A DNA stretch of 64,000 bases from Streptosporangium sp. NBC_01755. Its GTDB lineage: Bacteria > Actinomycetota > Actinomycetes > Streptosporangiales > Streptosporangiaceae. Below the pieces are notes generated by a model, which saw only the letters and a program-made list of their open reading frames with translations, made no database searches and was not told the DNA's origin. The stretch covers positions 3,596,001 to 3,660,000 of the forward strand of contig NZ_CP109131.1 in the NCBI RefSeq assembly GCF_035917995.1. The letters run 5' to 3'. Shown here piece after piece: positions 56,174 to 64,000 of the stretch; positions within the stretch are counted from its first letter, which is position 1; each line of letters starts with the position of its first letter. The translations under genes and the position numbers were made by a program.

Positions 56174-56416
56174 GTGACGATCTCCTGCTCGCACGAGCAC
56201 AGCACCTGGCCGGGAACCGCCGGCATCTCCGCGCGAACCCTGCACGCGATCGTCACGGACGTCCACGACTCCGTCACCCGCTCCGGTCCTACGGCCCTGG
56301 TCGTCGTCAACGGCCACGGCGGCAACTACGTGCTGAGCAACGTTGTCCAGGAAGGCAACGCCGAAGGCCGCACTATGGCGCTCTTTCCCCTGCACGGTCG
56401 CTGGTGGAATCATCTC
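56174..56416 (+). pseudogene. creatininase-family amidohydrolase fragment
   Basis: TISCSHEHSTWPGTAGISARTL, ALVVVNGHGGNYVLSNVVQEGN and MALFP are the central/C-terminal signature of creatininase/MftE-type amidohydrolases (His-Glu-His and NGHGGN metal sites). The N-terminal about 80 residues and the C-terminus are missing. The rest of 56025-56568 contains no gene. Confidence 0.8.
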
Positions 56417-56568
56417 TGGTTACAAATGCACCCACCTTGTGTCAGAGCGCCTTTACGCATGCCCATGAGCAGGGGGTGTGCTTTCCGAAAGTGTATGCTC
56501 CGGAGAGGTACCTACTATTCCAGGATGGTTTGCACTAGTCATGAGAAGCACGATTAGGCGCACCACGG

Positions 56569-58209
56569 ATGAATGACCTGCTTCCGGATGATCCTCGCCA
56601 GATCGGCCCTTATCGAGTGCGGGGCCGCTTGGGTGAGGGCGGCATGGGCGAGGTGTTTTTGGCACGTTCCCCTGCCGGACGCACGGTCGTGGTCAAGCGC
56701 ATCCACCGCCACCACGCGTCCAAGCCCGAATTCCGTGCCCGGTTCGCCCGCGAGATCGACGCCGCCAGCCGGGTGGGCGGCTTTCACACGGCCCAGGTCA
56801 TCGAGGCCGATCCGGACGCTAACCCGCCGTGGATGGCCACCGCCTATATCCCCGGCCCATCCCTGTCCGCCTTTGTCGCCGCGCACGGTCCGCTGGCCGC
56901 CGAGGCGCTGTGCGCGCTGGGCGCCGGACTGGCTGAGGGCCTGGCCGCCATTCACGCCTGCGGTCTCGTGCACCGCGACCTCAAGCCGCGCAATGTGATC
57001 GTGGCAGACGACGGCCCTCGCATCATTGACTTCGGCATCTCCCGGCTACTGGACGCCAGCACCCTCACCGAGACCGGCGTCGTGGTCGGCACCTACGCCT
57101 ACATGTCTCCCGAGCAGATCAATGGCGAGTCCGCCGCTCCGGCCTCGGACGTATTCTCCCTGGGCTGCGTGCTGGCCTTCGCGGCCACCGGCCAAAGCCC
57201 CTTCGACGCCGACTCGCTGCCCGCGATCGTGCTGCGCATCATCACCTATCAACCCGACCTCAGCCAGGTCCCTCACCGACACGACTTACGCGACCTGATC
57301 GCCTCCTGCCTCTCCAAGGCTCCCACCGGTCGGCCCACGGTCGACCAGATCCTCGCCCGGCTCACGCACCCCGGCATCGAACACCAGTGGTCACTCGCCC
57401 TTCCTCCCTCGCTCGGGACCGCTGCCTTGCCTGCCGACCCCCAGCCCTCCCCGCCGATTCCACAGCCATCGGCCGATCCGGTCATTCCGGCGGAGCCCTC
57501 ACCTAATGGGTCACCCGAGGTCACCTCACTCGTCGTCTTGCCGGATCGGCAACTCGTCGGTACCGGTCACACCGACTTCCCCCCGGCGCCGCCCCGAAAA
57601 CTGAGCCGGCGCCGCGTTCTCCTGCTCGCCGGACTCTGCGCCATCGTCGTCCCCGCTGTTGTCATCGCCCTGAATGCGCAAGAGACGCGATCCGGTACGG
57701 GCCGAGAATCACCCTCCGGGACCACCACGCCCGCTTCCGCCTCGCCTAGCACAAGTGGCGGTGCGCAGCCTGTGGACAGTGATCTCAACTCTGCGGAGGC
57801 ATCAAAGGAGATAGCGCGACTAGAGCAGGTGAATCGGGGGCTTCGCTCGAAGTACGAGTCGCTTGAGAAGCCGAAAGGTACTCTCTCCTATGCGGCGTCA
57901 CAAGCACGACTGTTGCAGCTGACGTCACTGAGCAGCGACATGAAACTGCAAGCCGATTCGATCAACACGCTGCGACGCAGAGTCGCTACGAAGATCGCGA
58001 ATTTGATCACACAGAGCGCCGCCGCACGCAGTCAGGCGGAGAAAGAAGATCTCGCGAAACAAGCGACAGACATGGAACCCCTGGACCGGGCGCTAGAGTT
58101 GCAACTCAGAAAAATCGACACGCTACGCGATGCGATCGGCACCGAAATTGATGCGATAAAGAGGATTGTGGGCCGCAACATCGAAGACACCTTCTCTACG
58201 TTTGGTTAG
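56569..58209 (+). CDS. transmembrane Ser/Thr protein kinase with helical sensor
   Basis: 546 aa. Hanks-type kinase (about 11-270): GRLGEGGMGEVFLA P-loop, VVVKRIHRH (catalytic Lys), HRDLKPRNVIV, DFGISRL, GTYAYMSPEQ. Pro-rich linker (275-345), membrane helix near 350-368 (RRVLLLAGLCAIVVPAVVIAL), and an outside domain (400-546) of long charged helices with no PASTA repeats. GC falls in the last 400 bp. Receptor-like kinase; the ligand is unknown. Start ATG 56569. Confidence 0.92.
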   Translation: MNDLLPDDPRQIGPYRVRGRLGEGGMGEVFLARSPAGRTVVVKRIHRHHASKPEFRARFAREIDAASRVGGFHTAQVIEADPDANPPWMATAYIPGPSLSAFVAAHGPLAAEALCALGAGLAEGLAAIHACGLVHRDLKPRNVIVADDGPRIIDFGISRLLDASTLTETGVVVGTYAYMSPEQINGESAAPASDVFSLGCVLAFAATGQSPFDADSLPAIVLRIITYQPDLSQVPHRHDLRDLIASCLSKAPTGRPTVDQILARLTHPGIEHQWSLALPPSLGTAALPADPQPSPPIPQPSADPVIPAEPSPNGSPEVTSLVVLPDRQLVGTGHTDFPPAPPRKLSRRRVLLLAGLCAIVVPAVVIALNAQETRSGTGRESPSGTTTPASASPSTSGGAQPVDSDLNSAEASKEIARLEQVNRGLRSKYESLEKPKGTLSYAASQARLLQLTSLSSDMKLQADSINTLRRRVATKIANLITQSAAARSQAEKEDLAKQATDMEPLDRALELQLRKIDTLRDAIGTEIDAIKRIVGRNIEDTFSTFG

Positions 58210-58530
58210 GCGGTGGGACATCCGGCCACATAGTAGAGATAAAGCGTTCTCGCCTGTTGAGAAGTAGGTGAGAGGGGCCTGCGGTTGGACATCCCGGGAA
58301 TTGCGCTCACACTCCTCATGGAATACGTGAGCTCGTTCAAGATCATTCCAGCGCTGCTGTAAATCTTTCTTCGACGTCACATGCTCCAGACGGCACCATT
58401 CGCATGCGAAGCACTCGGACTCTCCAACACGGGTGGCCCGGTTCCCCGTTGAGCCTCATGTGCACGCGGTATCGGGCTGGTCAGGGGCGGCCGAGGACCT
58501 CTCCGGCGAGATGTCGGGTGGGTGAGCCGC
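58210..58530. other. low-GC intergenic stretch
   Basis: No convincing gene. A minus-strand GTG frame (58123-58380) is open but overlaps the kinase 3' end and lacks a ribosome site or homology. Confidence 0.4.
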
Positions 58531-58935
58531 CTACCGGAAGCGGGAGACGAAGCGGCGTTGCCATGGTGTCTCGACGGCGCGGCGGGCGTAATGCCGCCGG
58601 ACGTAGGCGACCGCTTCGTGGCCCGGTACCCCGTCCAGTACGGCGAGGCAGGCCAGTGCAGTGCCTGTCCGGCCATATCCACCACCGCAGGCGATCTCGA
58701 CGCGCTCGGCTTCGGCGCGTACCCATGCCTCGCGTAACGCGTCGCTGGTCGCCGTACGGTCGGACGGCAACCAGAAGTCGGGCCAGCGGAGCCACCGGGT
58801 CTCCCAGGTGACGGGGGGTGGTTCATGGCCCAGCAGGTAGAGCGCGAAGGTGGGCGCGGGACCTTCCGGGAGCGGTCGGCGCAACCCCCGGCCGCGGACG
58901 AGCCGACCGGAGGGCAGTCGCAGTACGCCCGCCAT
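58531..58935 (-). CDS. Cys-based protein tyrosine phosphatase-like protein
   Basis: 134 aa. Active-site loop VEIACGGGYGRTGTALACLAVLDG, a C-x5-R P-loop of the dual-specificity/PTP fold, with the usual preceding His replaced by Ala. General-acid Asp may be in LRWPDFWLPSD. Start ATG 58935 (MAGVLRLPSG) has GGGAG at the right distance; the frame extends to GTG 58959. It is encoded convergently with the Ser/Thr kinase. Confidence 0.85.
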   Translation of the reverse strand: MAGVLRLPSGRLVRGRGLRRPLPEGPAPTFALYLLGHEPPPVTWETRWLRWPDFWLPSDRTATSDALREAWVRAEAERVEIACGGGYGRTGTALACLAVLDGVPGHEAVAYVRRHYARRAVETPWQRRFVSRFR

Positions 58936-58985
58936 CGTGGGCTCCCACATAGCGATCACGGCACGAGCGTAGCCTTCTCGCTCGG

Positions 58986-59390
58986 TCAGTGTGCTGACCA
59001 GAAGCGCTCGCCGTACCGGCGCACTTCCTCGGCCAGGCAGGTCGCAGTTCGGTCGTGTTCCAGCGGCATGGACAACCCGCCGAGCCGCGGCATCGGGAAT
59101 GTCACGCGGGATCCCGAGTTCATGAGCGGGGAAGGCCGCCGTCTGGAACGCTGGGGCGACTCACTCGCCCGAGTCCCGGCGCCTCGGTGCACGCGTGATG
59201 ACGGGTGACGGCCAGGAAGTACGCGGCGAAGGCCGACATGACCACTTCGATGTCCCACAGCACCCGCATGACATCGATGCCCGCGGAGCCGAAGTGCCCG
59301 ATGCCGAGGCCCTGGGCCAGCGGGTAGTTTCCATATTTGGAGTTTCCATATTTGGAGTCGACGCATGAGGACTCACGCTGGACCTCATCT
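58986..59390 (-). pseudogene. unassigned coding-like relics
   Basis: Two minus-strand frames look coding by third-position GC: one reads YPLAQGLGIGHFGSAGIDV, then MRVLWDIEVVMSAFAAYFLAV (about 59200-59330); another ends TATCLAEEVRRYGERFWSAH at 58986 from a possible ATG 59123. No ribosome sites or family found. Possibly a single decayed gene with a frameshift. A 15-bp duplication (59326-59355) lies inside. Confidence 0.35.
59326..59355. repeat. 2 x 15-bp tandem repeat
   Basis: Two exact copies of AGTTTCCATATTTGG, AT-rich against the GC-rich surroundings. Confidence 0.85.
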
Positions 59391-59473
59391 GGTTGAGCGA
59401 GCAGGGCGGTGACCCGGCGGCACCTCGGGTGCGTCAGCGGTCTTTCGGCTACCGGCAAGAGGATGGTGCACCA

Positions 59474-60037
59474 GTGAGCCAGTCCGGCAAGGTCCTCTAC
59501 GTCATCGTGTGTGCCGCGGGTGGCGCCGGTGATGTGGGTCGTCTCGTCACCCTCGCCCAGGACGAGGGCTGGGTCGTCCAGATCGTCGCCACCCCGCCGG
59601 CCCTGGACTTCATAGACGTCCCCGCCCTGGAACAGCAGACCGGCCGCCCCGTCCGCAGCCGGTATCGCAAGCCGGACGAGCCCAAGCCCCCGAGGGCCGA
59701 CGCGATCATCGTCGCCCCCGCGACCTACAACACGATCAACAAGTTCGCCCAGGGGATCGCCGACACCTACGCCCTCGGCCTCCTCGCCGAAGCCCCCGGG
59801 CTCGGTATCCCCGTGATCGTACTGCCCTTCGTCAACAGCGGCCTCGCCTCGCGCGAGCCGTTCCGCCGGAGCGTCGAAAGCCTTCGGGCCGAGGGCGTCC
59901 CCGTCCTGCTCGGCTCCGGTAGGTCCGAGCCGGACACGGCCGCCGCCGGAGGCGGGGAAGCGGAGAGCCGTCCCTGGGCCCTTGCCCTCGAAGCCCTCGA
60001 AGCCCTTGAAGGAATCGAGCGGCACCGTCGTGAGTGA
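59474..60037 (+). CDS. flavoprotein (phosphopantothenoylcysteine decarboxylase-like fold)
   Basis: 187 aa. HFCD-type Rossmann fold: VLYVIVCAAGGAGDVGRLVTLAQDEGW, PPRADAIIVAPATYNTINKFAQGIADTYALGLLAEA (the conserved APAT/N-x-x-x-K-x-x-x-G-I-A-D motif binding FMN), IPVIVLPFVNSGLASREPFRRSV. Single-domain, so not the bifunctional CoaBC. GTG 59474 with GAGGATGG upstream. Substrate unknown. Confidence 0.88.
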   Translation: MSQSGKVLYVIVCAAGGAGDVGRLVTLAQDEGWVVQIVATPPALDFIDVPALEQQTGRPVRSRYRKPDEPKPPRADAIIVAPATYNTINKFAQGIADTYALGLLAEAPGLGIPVIVLPFVNSGLASREPFRRSVESLRAEGVPVLLGSGRSEPDTAAAGGGEAESRPWALALEALEALEGIERHRRE

Positions 60038-60265
60038 ACAGGCATGGAACACCGCTTCGCGGTCTCGCCGTACGAGCCGGTGACGTCTTGCCGCGAAAAG
60101 GTGTTTCCGCAGCGAGGGGCGCGGGCCGCGGTATGCCAGGTGTGAACGCCATTGATTTTCGTGGTTCCCGGTTCGCTTCGATCATTCTTCGAGTGGTCGA
60201 CTCATATGCGACGGGACTGCCCGGCCTTAGAATGATCACTGGAAAGAGGTGATGATCTGGAAGGC

Positions 60266-61165
60266 TTGGGAAGACAGCGATTCGGTGTGGTGGTCGATCC
60301 CGGCCTGTCCCCGGAGGTCGCGGATCTGCTCCGTGCGAATCCAGCGTTGCTGGCGCGCATACGATCAGGTTGGAGGCCACTGGAAGAACCACGGAAAAAA
60401 TCCGCGGCCCCCCTGGTGGTCGGCGGCATGCTCACCGCGGTCGGCATTTTGGCGGCGCTCTCCTTTGGGTGGGGAGCCATGGCCGTAATCCCGCTGTTCA
60501 TCGTGCTCGCCTGGTTTCTTTCCGCCGCGATCAGGGCTGCGGGGGATGTCGAGAGCGTTACTCCGGAGCGGGAACTGTACGGTCTCGCGCACCGCTACCG
60601 GGATTCCTATTTTCTCTTTGACGACTTCGACACCGATGCGAGGAACCTGTTCGCCCGTGCACGGGGGGCGGTCGGCTCCGTCCTGCGATCGCGCGTCAAC
60701 ACCGAGGGACTGCTCGACGTCGCGCGGAACGCGGTCATGCTGCCGCCACAGGAATGGGAGATCGCGCGCCTGCTGGCCAAGCTCTCCTCCCTCCGGGAGG
60801 AACACCGCGACCTCATGCGTGGCGGGGTCACCCGGGAGGTGGCAGCCGCTGTGAAACCGCTGGAGCGAGCGCTCGCCGGCAGTGAGGGCGCCGTCATTGC
60901 GAAGGTGGAGGCGCTGGAACGGTACGCGGCTCATGTCGCCGACGCCGAACGTGCCTACCAGGCCCGTGACCAGATCGAGGCATTGGTGGAGCGGCTGCCC
61001 CGCTATGAGGAACTGCTCGCCGAGTCGGGGGCCGACGCCCTGAGCATGCCGGAGATCGGACATCTCACGGGTGAGGCCGACGAACTGGAGCAGGCGTTGC
61101 GTGCGAGCATCGATTCGGCGCACGAGCTCTTCCTCCATCTGGACGGTCCGGAGCGGTCCGGATGA
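60266..61165 (+). CDS. membrane protein with cytoplasmic helical region, unrecognised
   Basis: 299 aa. Short N-terminus (FGVVVDPGLSPEVADLLRANP), two membrane helices (about 45-90: LVVGGMLTAVGILAALSFGWG, AVIPLFIVLAWFLSAAI), then a long charged helical part (110-290). TTG at 60266 is the only usable in-frame start near the homologous-looking region; CTG 60257 is an alternative, and an ATG (60252) with a good GAGGTG site is in another frame. No family recognised. Confidence 0.7.
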   Translation: MGRQRFGVVVDPGLSPEVADLLRANPALLARIRSGWRPLEEPRKKSAAPLVVGGMLTAVGILAALSFGWGAMAVIPLFIVLAWFLSAAIRAAGDVESVTPERELYGLAHRYRDSYFLFDDFDTDARNLFARARGAVGSVLRSRVNTEGLLDVARNAVMLPPQEWEIARLLAKLSSLREEHRDLMRGGVTREVAAAVKPLERALAGSEGAVIAKVEALERYAAHVADAERAYQARDQIEALVERLPRYEELLAESGADALSMPEIGHLTGEADELEQALRASIDSAHELFLHLDGPERSG

Positions 61166-61182
61166 AGGTCACCTGCGGGTCC

Positions 61183-61272
61183 TGCCACGAACGGATGTGA
61201 GAAGGGCGCCTGTGCCACGAACGGGTGTGAGGAGGGCGCCTGTGCCACGAACGGGTGAGAGAAAGGCGCCCC
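61183..61272. repeat. 3 x 30-bp tandem repeat
   Basis: Copies start at 61183, 61213 and 61243 (TGCCACGAACGG... with a few mismatches). 30 bp keeps frame, encoding a VPRTGVRRAP-type decapeptide if translated. Confidence 0.9.
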
Positions 61273-61349
61273 TGGTCGGCGGAGCCCGGCACGGTCATTT
61301 GACGACCATCGGCGCCGATCCGCGTTTAACGGAACCGCATATAAAAGAT

Positions 61350-61897
61350 TTATCCCGCATCACCCGCTTGCTCCATAGATTCCATAATGTCGACGATCAT
61401 GCGAATTGCCATGGTTTCGTCGTTGGTGAGATGGTTGATGTAGTCGGCCAGCAGGACGAGGGTCGCTTCCAGAGCGTTCATCTCGGCTTCGGTCCAGGGC
61501 CCGTACTGCTTGCGCCAGAGTGTCGGGCTCAGGCCGATGGCGCTGGCGGTCAGCATGCCCGCCATGACGGGGATGGCTTCGGGCCTGATGCTTATGGTCA
61601 TCTTGCGCATGCTGCCGATGACGTAGGGAACCACGGATTCGACCACGTCACGATCCTGCTCCTCATGGGCCTGGCGCAGCCATTCCATGTACAGGTAGAC
61701 GAGCGTGCAGGCGCCGTCGAGCACGTCACTGGCGTCCTCGCTGGAGAAGATCCGAAGAACTCGTCGATCAGCTCTCTCTGCTTGGGATCGGCCTGCGAGG
61801 CACCCTCGCGAATACGGGTGAGAAGCGAGTCGACGTAGAGCAGCGCGGTCCCTACATCGCCAACCGGGGCATATTCCGGGTCAAAGGAAGACAGCAT
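61350..61897 (-). pseudogene. hypothetical protein split by a one-base frameshift
   Basis: First part MLSSFDPEYAPVGDVGTALLYVDSLLTRIREG...LIDEFF runs from 61897; the second part in the next frame reads SSEDASDVLDGACTLVYLYMEWLRQ...YVIGSMRKM and ends at 61350. Insertion of one base near 61750 would give EFFRIFSSEDASDV and a continuous protein of about 182 aa, all helical. It may be a sequencing error or a true mutation. No family recognised. Confidence 0.7.
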
Positions 61898-62557
61898 CGC
61901 TACCTCGCTTGGGGGCTTGATATCCGGCCTGCGTACCGGGCGGTTGCGGCAACACCTCTGTCGAAAAGTACTCCCTTCGGAAGCGCCTCAAGGCGGATAT
62001 TCGCGCAACCGAGCAGGTGAGGATTAGGACGGAATCATAAAAACATGATGATTTCCGATGTCTCCAGCGCCGATGATCTTCCAGGCCGCTCCGGGCAGCC
62101 GGTCGCGCCGCCATGAATTCTCGCCCGAGGCCGCTGGGAGCCGCGGAGCCGCGGAGCCGCGGAGCCGCGGAGCCGCGGAGCCGCGGAGCCGTGAGGCCGC
62201 GGAGCCGCGGGGCCTGTGTGCCCGGCTCCGCCTGGCGAATTGGTTCGCCGAGTTCGGACCTTTCCAGTGTGCCGAGGGCATCGCGTCACATGGTCGGCCC
62301 GAACAGGTGGCGCGCCGGGACGAGTGAGGTCGCAGGCGAATCGCCGGTGTCTCCGCCACGGATCCGCGATCAGGTGCCCCCGTACGGAAACGCGGCGTAC
62401 CCGTTCGGGAGTGTGATCAGCGGGCGGGGACGTGGTCGCACGCGCCGAGCGCGGGCGGGTGCGCTCGGTGCGACGGGTCCTCGGTACGGGGGTCCTCGGT
62501 ACGGGGGGTCCTCAGTGCGAGGGGTCCTTGGTACGGGGGGTCCTCGGTGATGGGTCC
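61898..62557. other. gene-poor stretch with simple repeats
   Basis: No supported gene in 660 bp. Contains the two repeat tracts described separately. Confidence 0.5.
62137..62200. repeat. 9-bp repeat (GAGCCGCGG)n
   Basis: Seven or so copies of GAGCCGCGG, the last ones degenerate (GTGAGGCCGCGG). Confidence 0.9.
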
Positions 62558-62575
62558 TCAGTACGACGGGTCCGA
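62470..62575. repeat. degenerate 14-17-bp GGTCCTCGGTACGGG repeats
   Basis: About six imperfect copies of GGTCCTCGGTACGGG reaching into the 3' end of the next minus-strand gene. Confidence 0.8.
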
Positions 62576-62794
62576 GATGGACTCGGCTCGGTAGACGTCC
62601 ATCGACTCCTCGCCGTCCTCGTCCACGCCCACCTTCCTCAGCTGCAACGTCCGGCTGCCGATTTTCAGGGAGCGTTCACCGTTGATCTCCGTGGACGCGA
62701 ACACCGTGACCGAGTGACCGTGCATATCGCGCACCTGGTCGTATTCCGGTCCGTCAGGAATGTCTAGCTTGATGCGCCTAGTCTCGAACGTCAC
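62558..62794 (-). CDS. small hypothetical protein
   Basis: 78 aa: VTFETRRIKLDIPDGPEYDQ, then VRDMHGHSVTVFASTEINGE and ESMDVYRAESISDPSY. Beta-rich, acidic. GTG 62794 used with GGGAGA just before; an ATG at 62854 would extend it. Directly downstream of, and in the same direction as, the PIN gene. Not assigned to a family. Confidence 0.5.
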   Translation of the reverse strand: MTFETRRIKLDIPDGPEYDQVRDMHGHSVTVFASTEINGERSLKIGSRTLQLRKVGVDEDGEESMDVYRAESISDPSY

Positions 62795-62916
62795 TCTCCC
62801 AGTGTGAAAGCCCCGGCTCCGAAAATCGATCGCGCGCGCAACGATATTTGGCATCGGTTTCAACCGGGTGGTTATGGCGGTCGGCCAAGGACGGCGCCCC
62901 CGTGGCCGGCGGGGAC

Positions 62917-63303
62917 CTACGGCAGCGGATCGATCTCGAGATTCTGGTCGTACTGGACGAGCTCCGCCCCGCGATCCGTGAGGATGGGCCACCGGGTGGC
63001 GCGGGCACACCAGATGACGTGTCCGGCCGTGATGTCGCGCGACCCGTCGAGGATCTCCGCGATGTCTCCGACCTTCCCGTGTGTGAAGTCATCGATCTTC
63101 ACGCCGGGTGTCGTGACGAGCTCGAACAGCTCCACCTGGGTCGAGATCGGGGAGATGGACAGGACGGCCGCGAGGCTGGTCGCCGGGACGCATATCCCAC
63201 CGCCGCGGAAAAGGCACATGGCGGCGATGCTTCTGGAGTATTCGGTCTTCGCCACCGCGATGTCGACCAGCGCGCTCACGTCGAGTACTCGACCGGGAAG
63301 CAT
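62917..63303 (-). CDS. PIN-domain ribonuclease toxin (putative)
   Basis: 128 aa. PIN-like pattern: VLDVSALVDIAVAKTEYSRSIAAM at the N-terminus (first Asp), CVPATSLAAVLSI, and ILTDRGAELVQYDQNLEIDPLP at the C-terminus with late acidic residues. Not every catalytic acid is in its canonical place, so the call is moderate. It follows its partner by 3 bp, the usual antitoxin-toxin order. Confidence 0.65.
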   Translation of the reverse strand: MLPGRVLDVSALVDIAVAKTEYSRSIAAMCLFRGGGICVPATSLAAVLSISPISTQVELFELVTTPGVKIDDFTHGKVGDIAEILDGSRDITAGHVIWCARATRWPILTDRGAELVQYDQNLEIDPLP

Positions 63304-63306
63304 GGC

Positions 63307-63828
63307 TCAACGCCTCCTGAACGGGCGAATGCCGATCTGGCCCCACTCCGCCTCGGAGAGCTGGTCGACCCCGAGGGATTCGGCCGCCATGTCGAGATCT
63401 TCTCGGTGCAGGTTCCAGCGGTGCATCAGGGTGATCACGTGAGGTTTGTTGCCGATCTCTCGCTGGACCGCCGTGTGGATCATGTCGACGATTCGGTTTC
63501 CGGTCAGCCGCGCCTTACGGGAAAGTGCCTCATAATCCGCTTTATCCAGCTCTATGGTGATAGAGGTGTCTGGAGCTGATGCGCTGATTGTCTTCTGTCC
63601 TTCTCTAAGCTGGAGATGTGCCAGCCAGAGCGGAACCGAGTCCGATTCTTGCCTGGCGCCATCGTGATCATTTTCTGATGGTTTTTCCGATCCTGTGCCG
63701 TCTTGCCTTGCCGGCATGGAGTGGGCCATAAGTTCGACAGTAGCTGTGAATTGTGGATTATGGCAGCACTTCTGTGTGACTTCGATGGCAGGCGCGAGCA
63801 GGATTCCCGGCCGCGTGCCATCCATCAT
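63307..63828 (-). CDS. putative antitoxin of the PIN pair
   Basis: About 173 aa. Disordered N-terminus, then TSITIELDKADYEALSRKARLTGNRIVDMIHTAVQREIG, a ribbon-helix-helix-like DNA-binding core (about 95-135), and a C-terminal part (ITLMHRWNLHREDLDMAAESLGVDQLSEAEWGQIGIRPF) that may wrap the toxin. Start ATG 63828 has GGTGAGGCGG upstream; ATG 63729 is a shorter option. GC is lower than in the core genome, which suggests transfer. Confidence 0.6.
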   Translation of the reverse strand: MMDGTRPGILLAPAIEVTQKCCHNPQFTATVELMAHSMPARQDGTGSEKPSENDHDGARQESDSVPLWLAHLQLREGQKTISASAPDTSITIELDKADYEALSRKARLTGNRIVDMIHTAVQREIGNKPHVITLMHRWNLHREDLDMAAESLGVDQLSEAEWGQIGIRPFRRR

Positions 63829-63941
63829 CCGCCTCACCTGCCTTTCCAAGCCCCGAGGCCGCCGTCTCATTCCTGGTGCGGGACATCACCGGTCTCGGGC
63901 GTTCCCAGGGCCACACGCATCCCTATGCAACCGAGCGTATC

Positions 63942-63959
63942 CACATATACATATATGTG
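63942..63959. promoter_or_regulatory. AT-rich palindrome, probable operator of the TA operon
   Basis: CACATATA-CA-TATATGTG, perfect 8-bp arms, 114 bp before the antitoxin start. TTGGAC on the minus strand lies just upstream, so it may overlap the promoter. Confidence 0.6.
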
Positions 63960-64000
63960 TAGGTCCAAATTCATCATTCAAGGAAACCTGATGACTGGGA

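Noticed and set aside
58123..58380. 85-codon minus frame at the kinase 3' end
   Set aside because: Overlaps the kinase, low third-position GC, no ribosome site or recognisable domain.
61183..61272. 3 x 30-bp array as a CRISPR
   Set aside because: No spacers between copies and no cas genes in the window.

Overview
The window is high-GC, with GC-rich third codon positions, many GTG starts and many ATGA/GTGA stop-start overlaps. This points to an actinomycete. A proteasome activator (Bpa), mannan-type GT-C glycosyltransferases, a DUF6412/YidC operon and XRE-TPR regulators suggest Streptosporangiales, but the genus is an inference. It looks like chromosomal DNA with a conserved core and several decayed or accessory patches.

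Layout. 1-3865 (minus): a four-gene group 3b-type [NiFe] hydrogenase; the large subunit runs off the left edge. 3953-11210 (minus): a nine-gene V-type ATPase operon directly upstream of the hydrogenase and in the same direction. 11211-12961: a scar with an IS110 transposase relic, an intact beta-phosphoglucomutase-like HAD gene and the stump of its GH65 phosphorylase partner. 12962-15468: two CNNM/CBS membrane proteins. 15748-20637: LCP ligase, DM13 protein, TenA, rhodanese, and a TPP riboswitch controlling a CytX-like transporter. 20653-28383: Ogt, a PAS/GAF histidine kinase, an anti-sigma-like ATPase, a YidC operon, an OmpR-type two-component pair and a STAS protein. 28432-34685: envelope glycan genes (GT2, MptB-like GT, alkaline-phosphatase-like membrane protein, GT87). 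34875-40448: pheA, serS, cspA, a Cof-type HAD, bpa and a quinone oxidoreductase. 40564-42846: a ParA/MinD-like ATPase with a long disordered N-terminus, followed by tRNA-Ser(TGA).

From the tRNA to the right end the DNA is accessory in character. It holds a truncated ADP-ribosylglycohydrolase, a DUF6461 protein, a LysR/dpaL/M20 catabolic unit, an IS5-type relic, two small coupled genes (one frameshifted), and a roughly 710-bp element bounded by 106-bp inverted repeats. A Cys-rich ORF diverges from an XRE-TPR regulator. Then come cutA, a lipoprotein with an 18-codon leader ORF and a hairpin, a DUF5685 protein with a cysteine-rich tail, a creatininase relic, a receptor-like Ser/Thr kinase, a small Cys phosphatase, a flavoprotein, a frameshifted gene, tandem repeats, and a PIN-type toxin-antitoxin pair with an AT-rich palindrome upstream.

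How the parts may work together. The hydrogenase (NADP(H)/H2 redox) and the V-ATPase (ion-motive energy) may form one energy-metabolism block. The 17.8-20.6 kb block fits thiamine-precursor salvage. The 28-34.7 kb block fits lipomannan-like glycan assembly. No CRISPR array, prophage or complete insertion sequence was seen. The best candidates for something undescribed are the hydrogenase/V-ATPase pairing with its shortened subunit I, the inverted-repeat element beside the XRE-TPR locus, and the Cys-rich DUF5685 locus.
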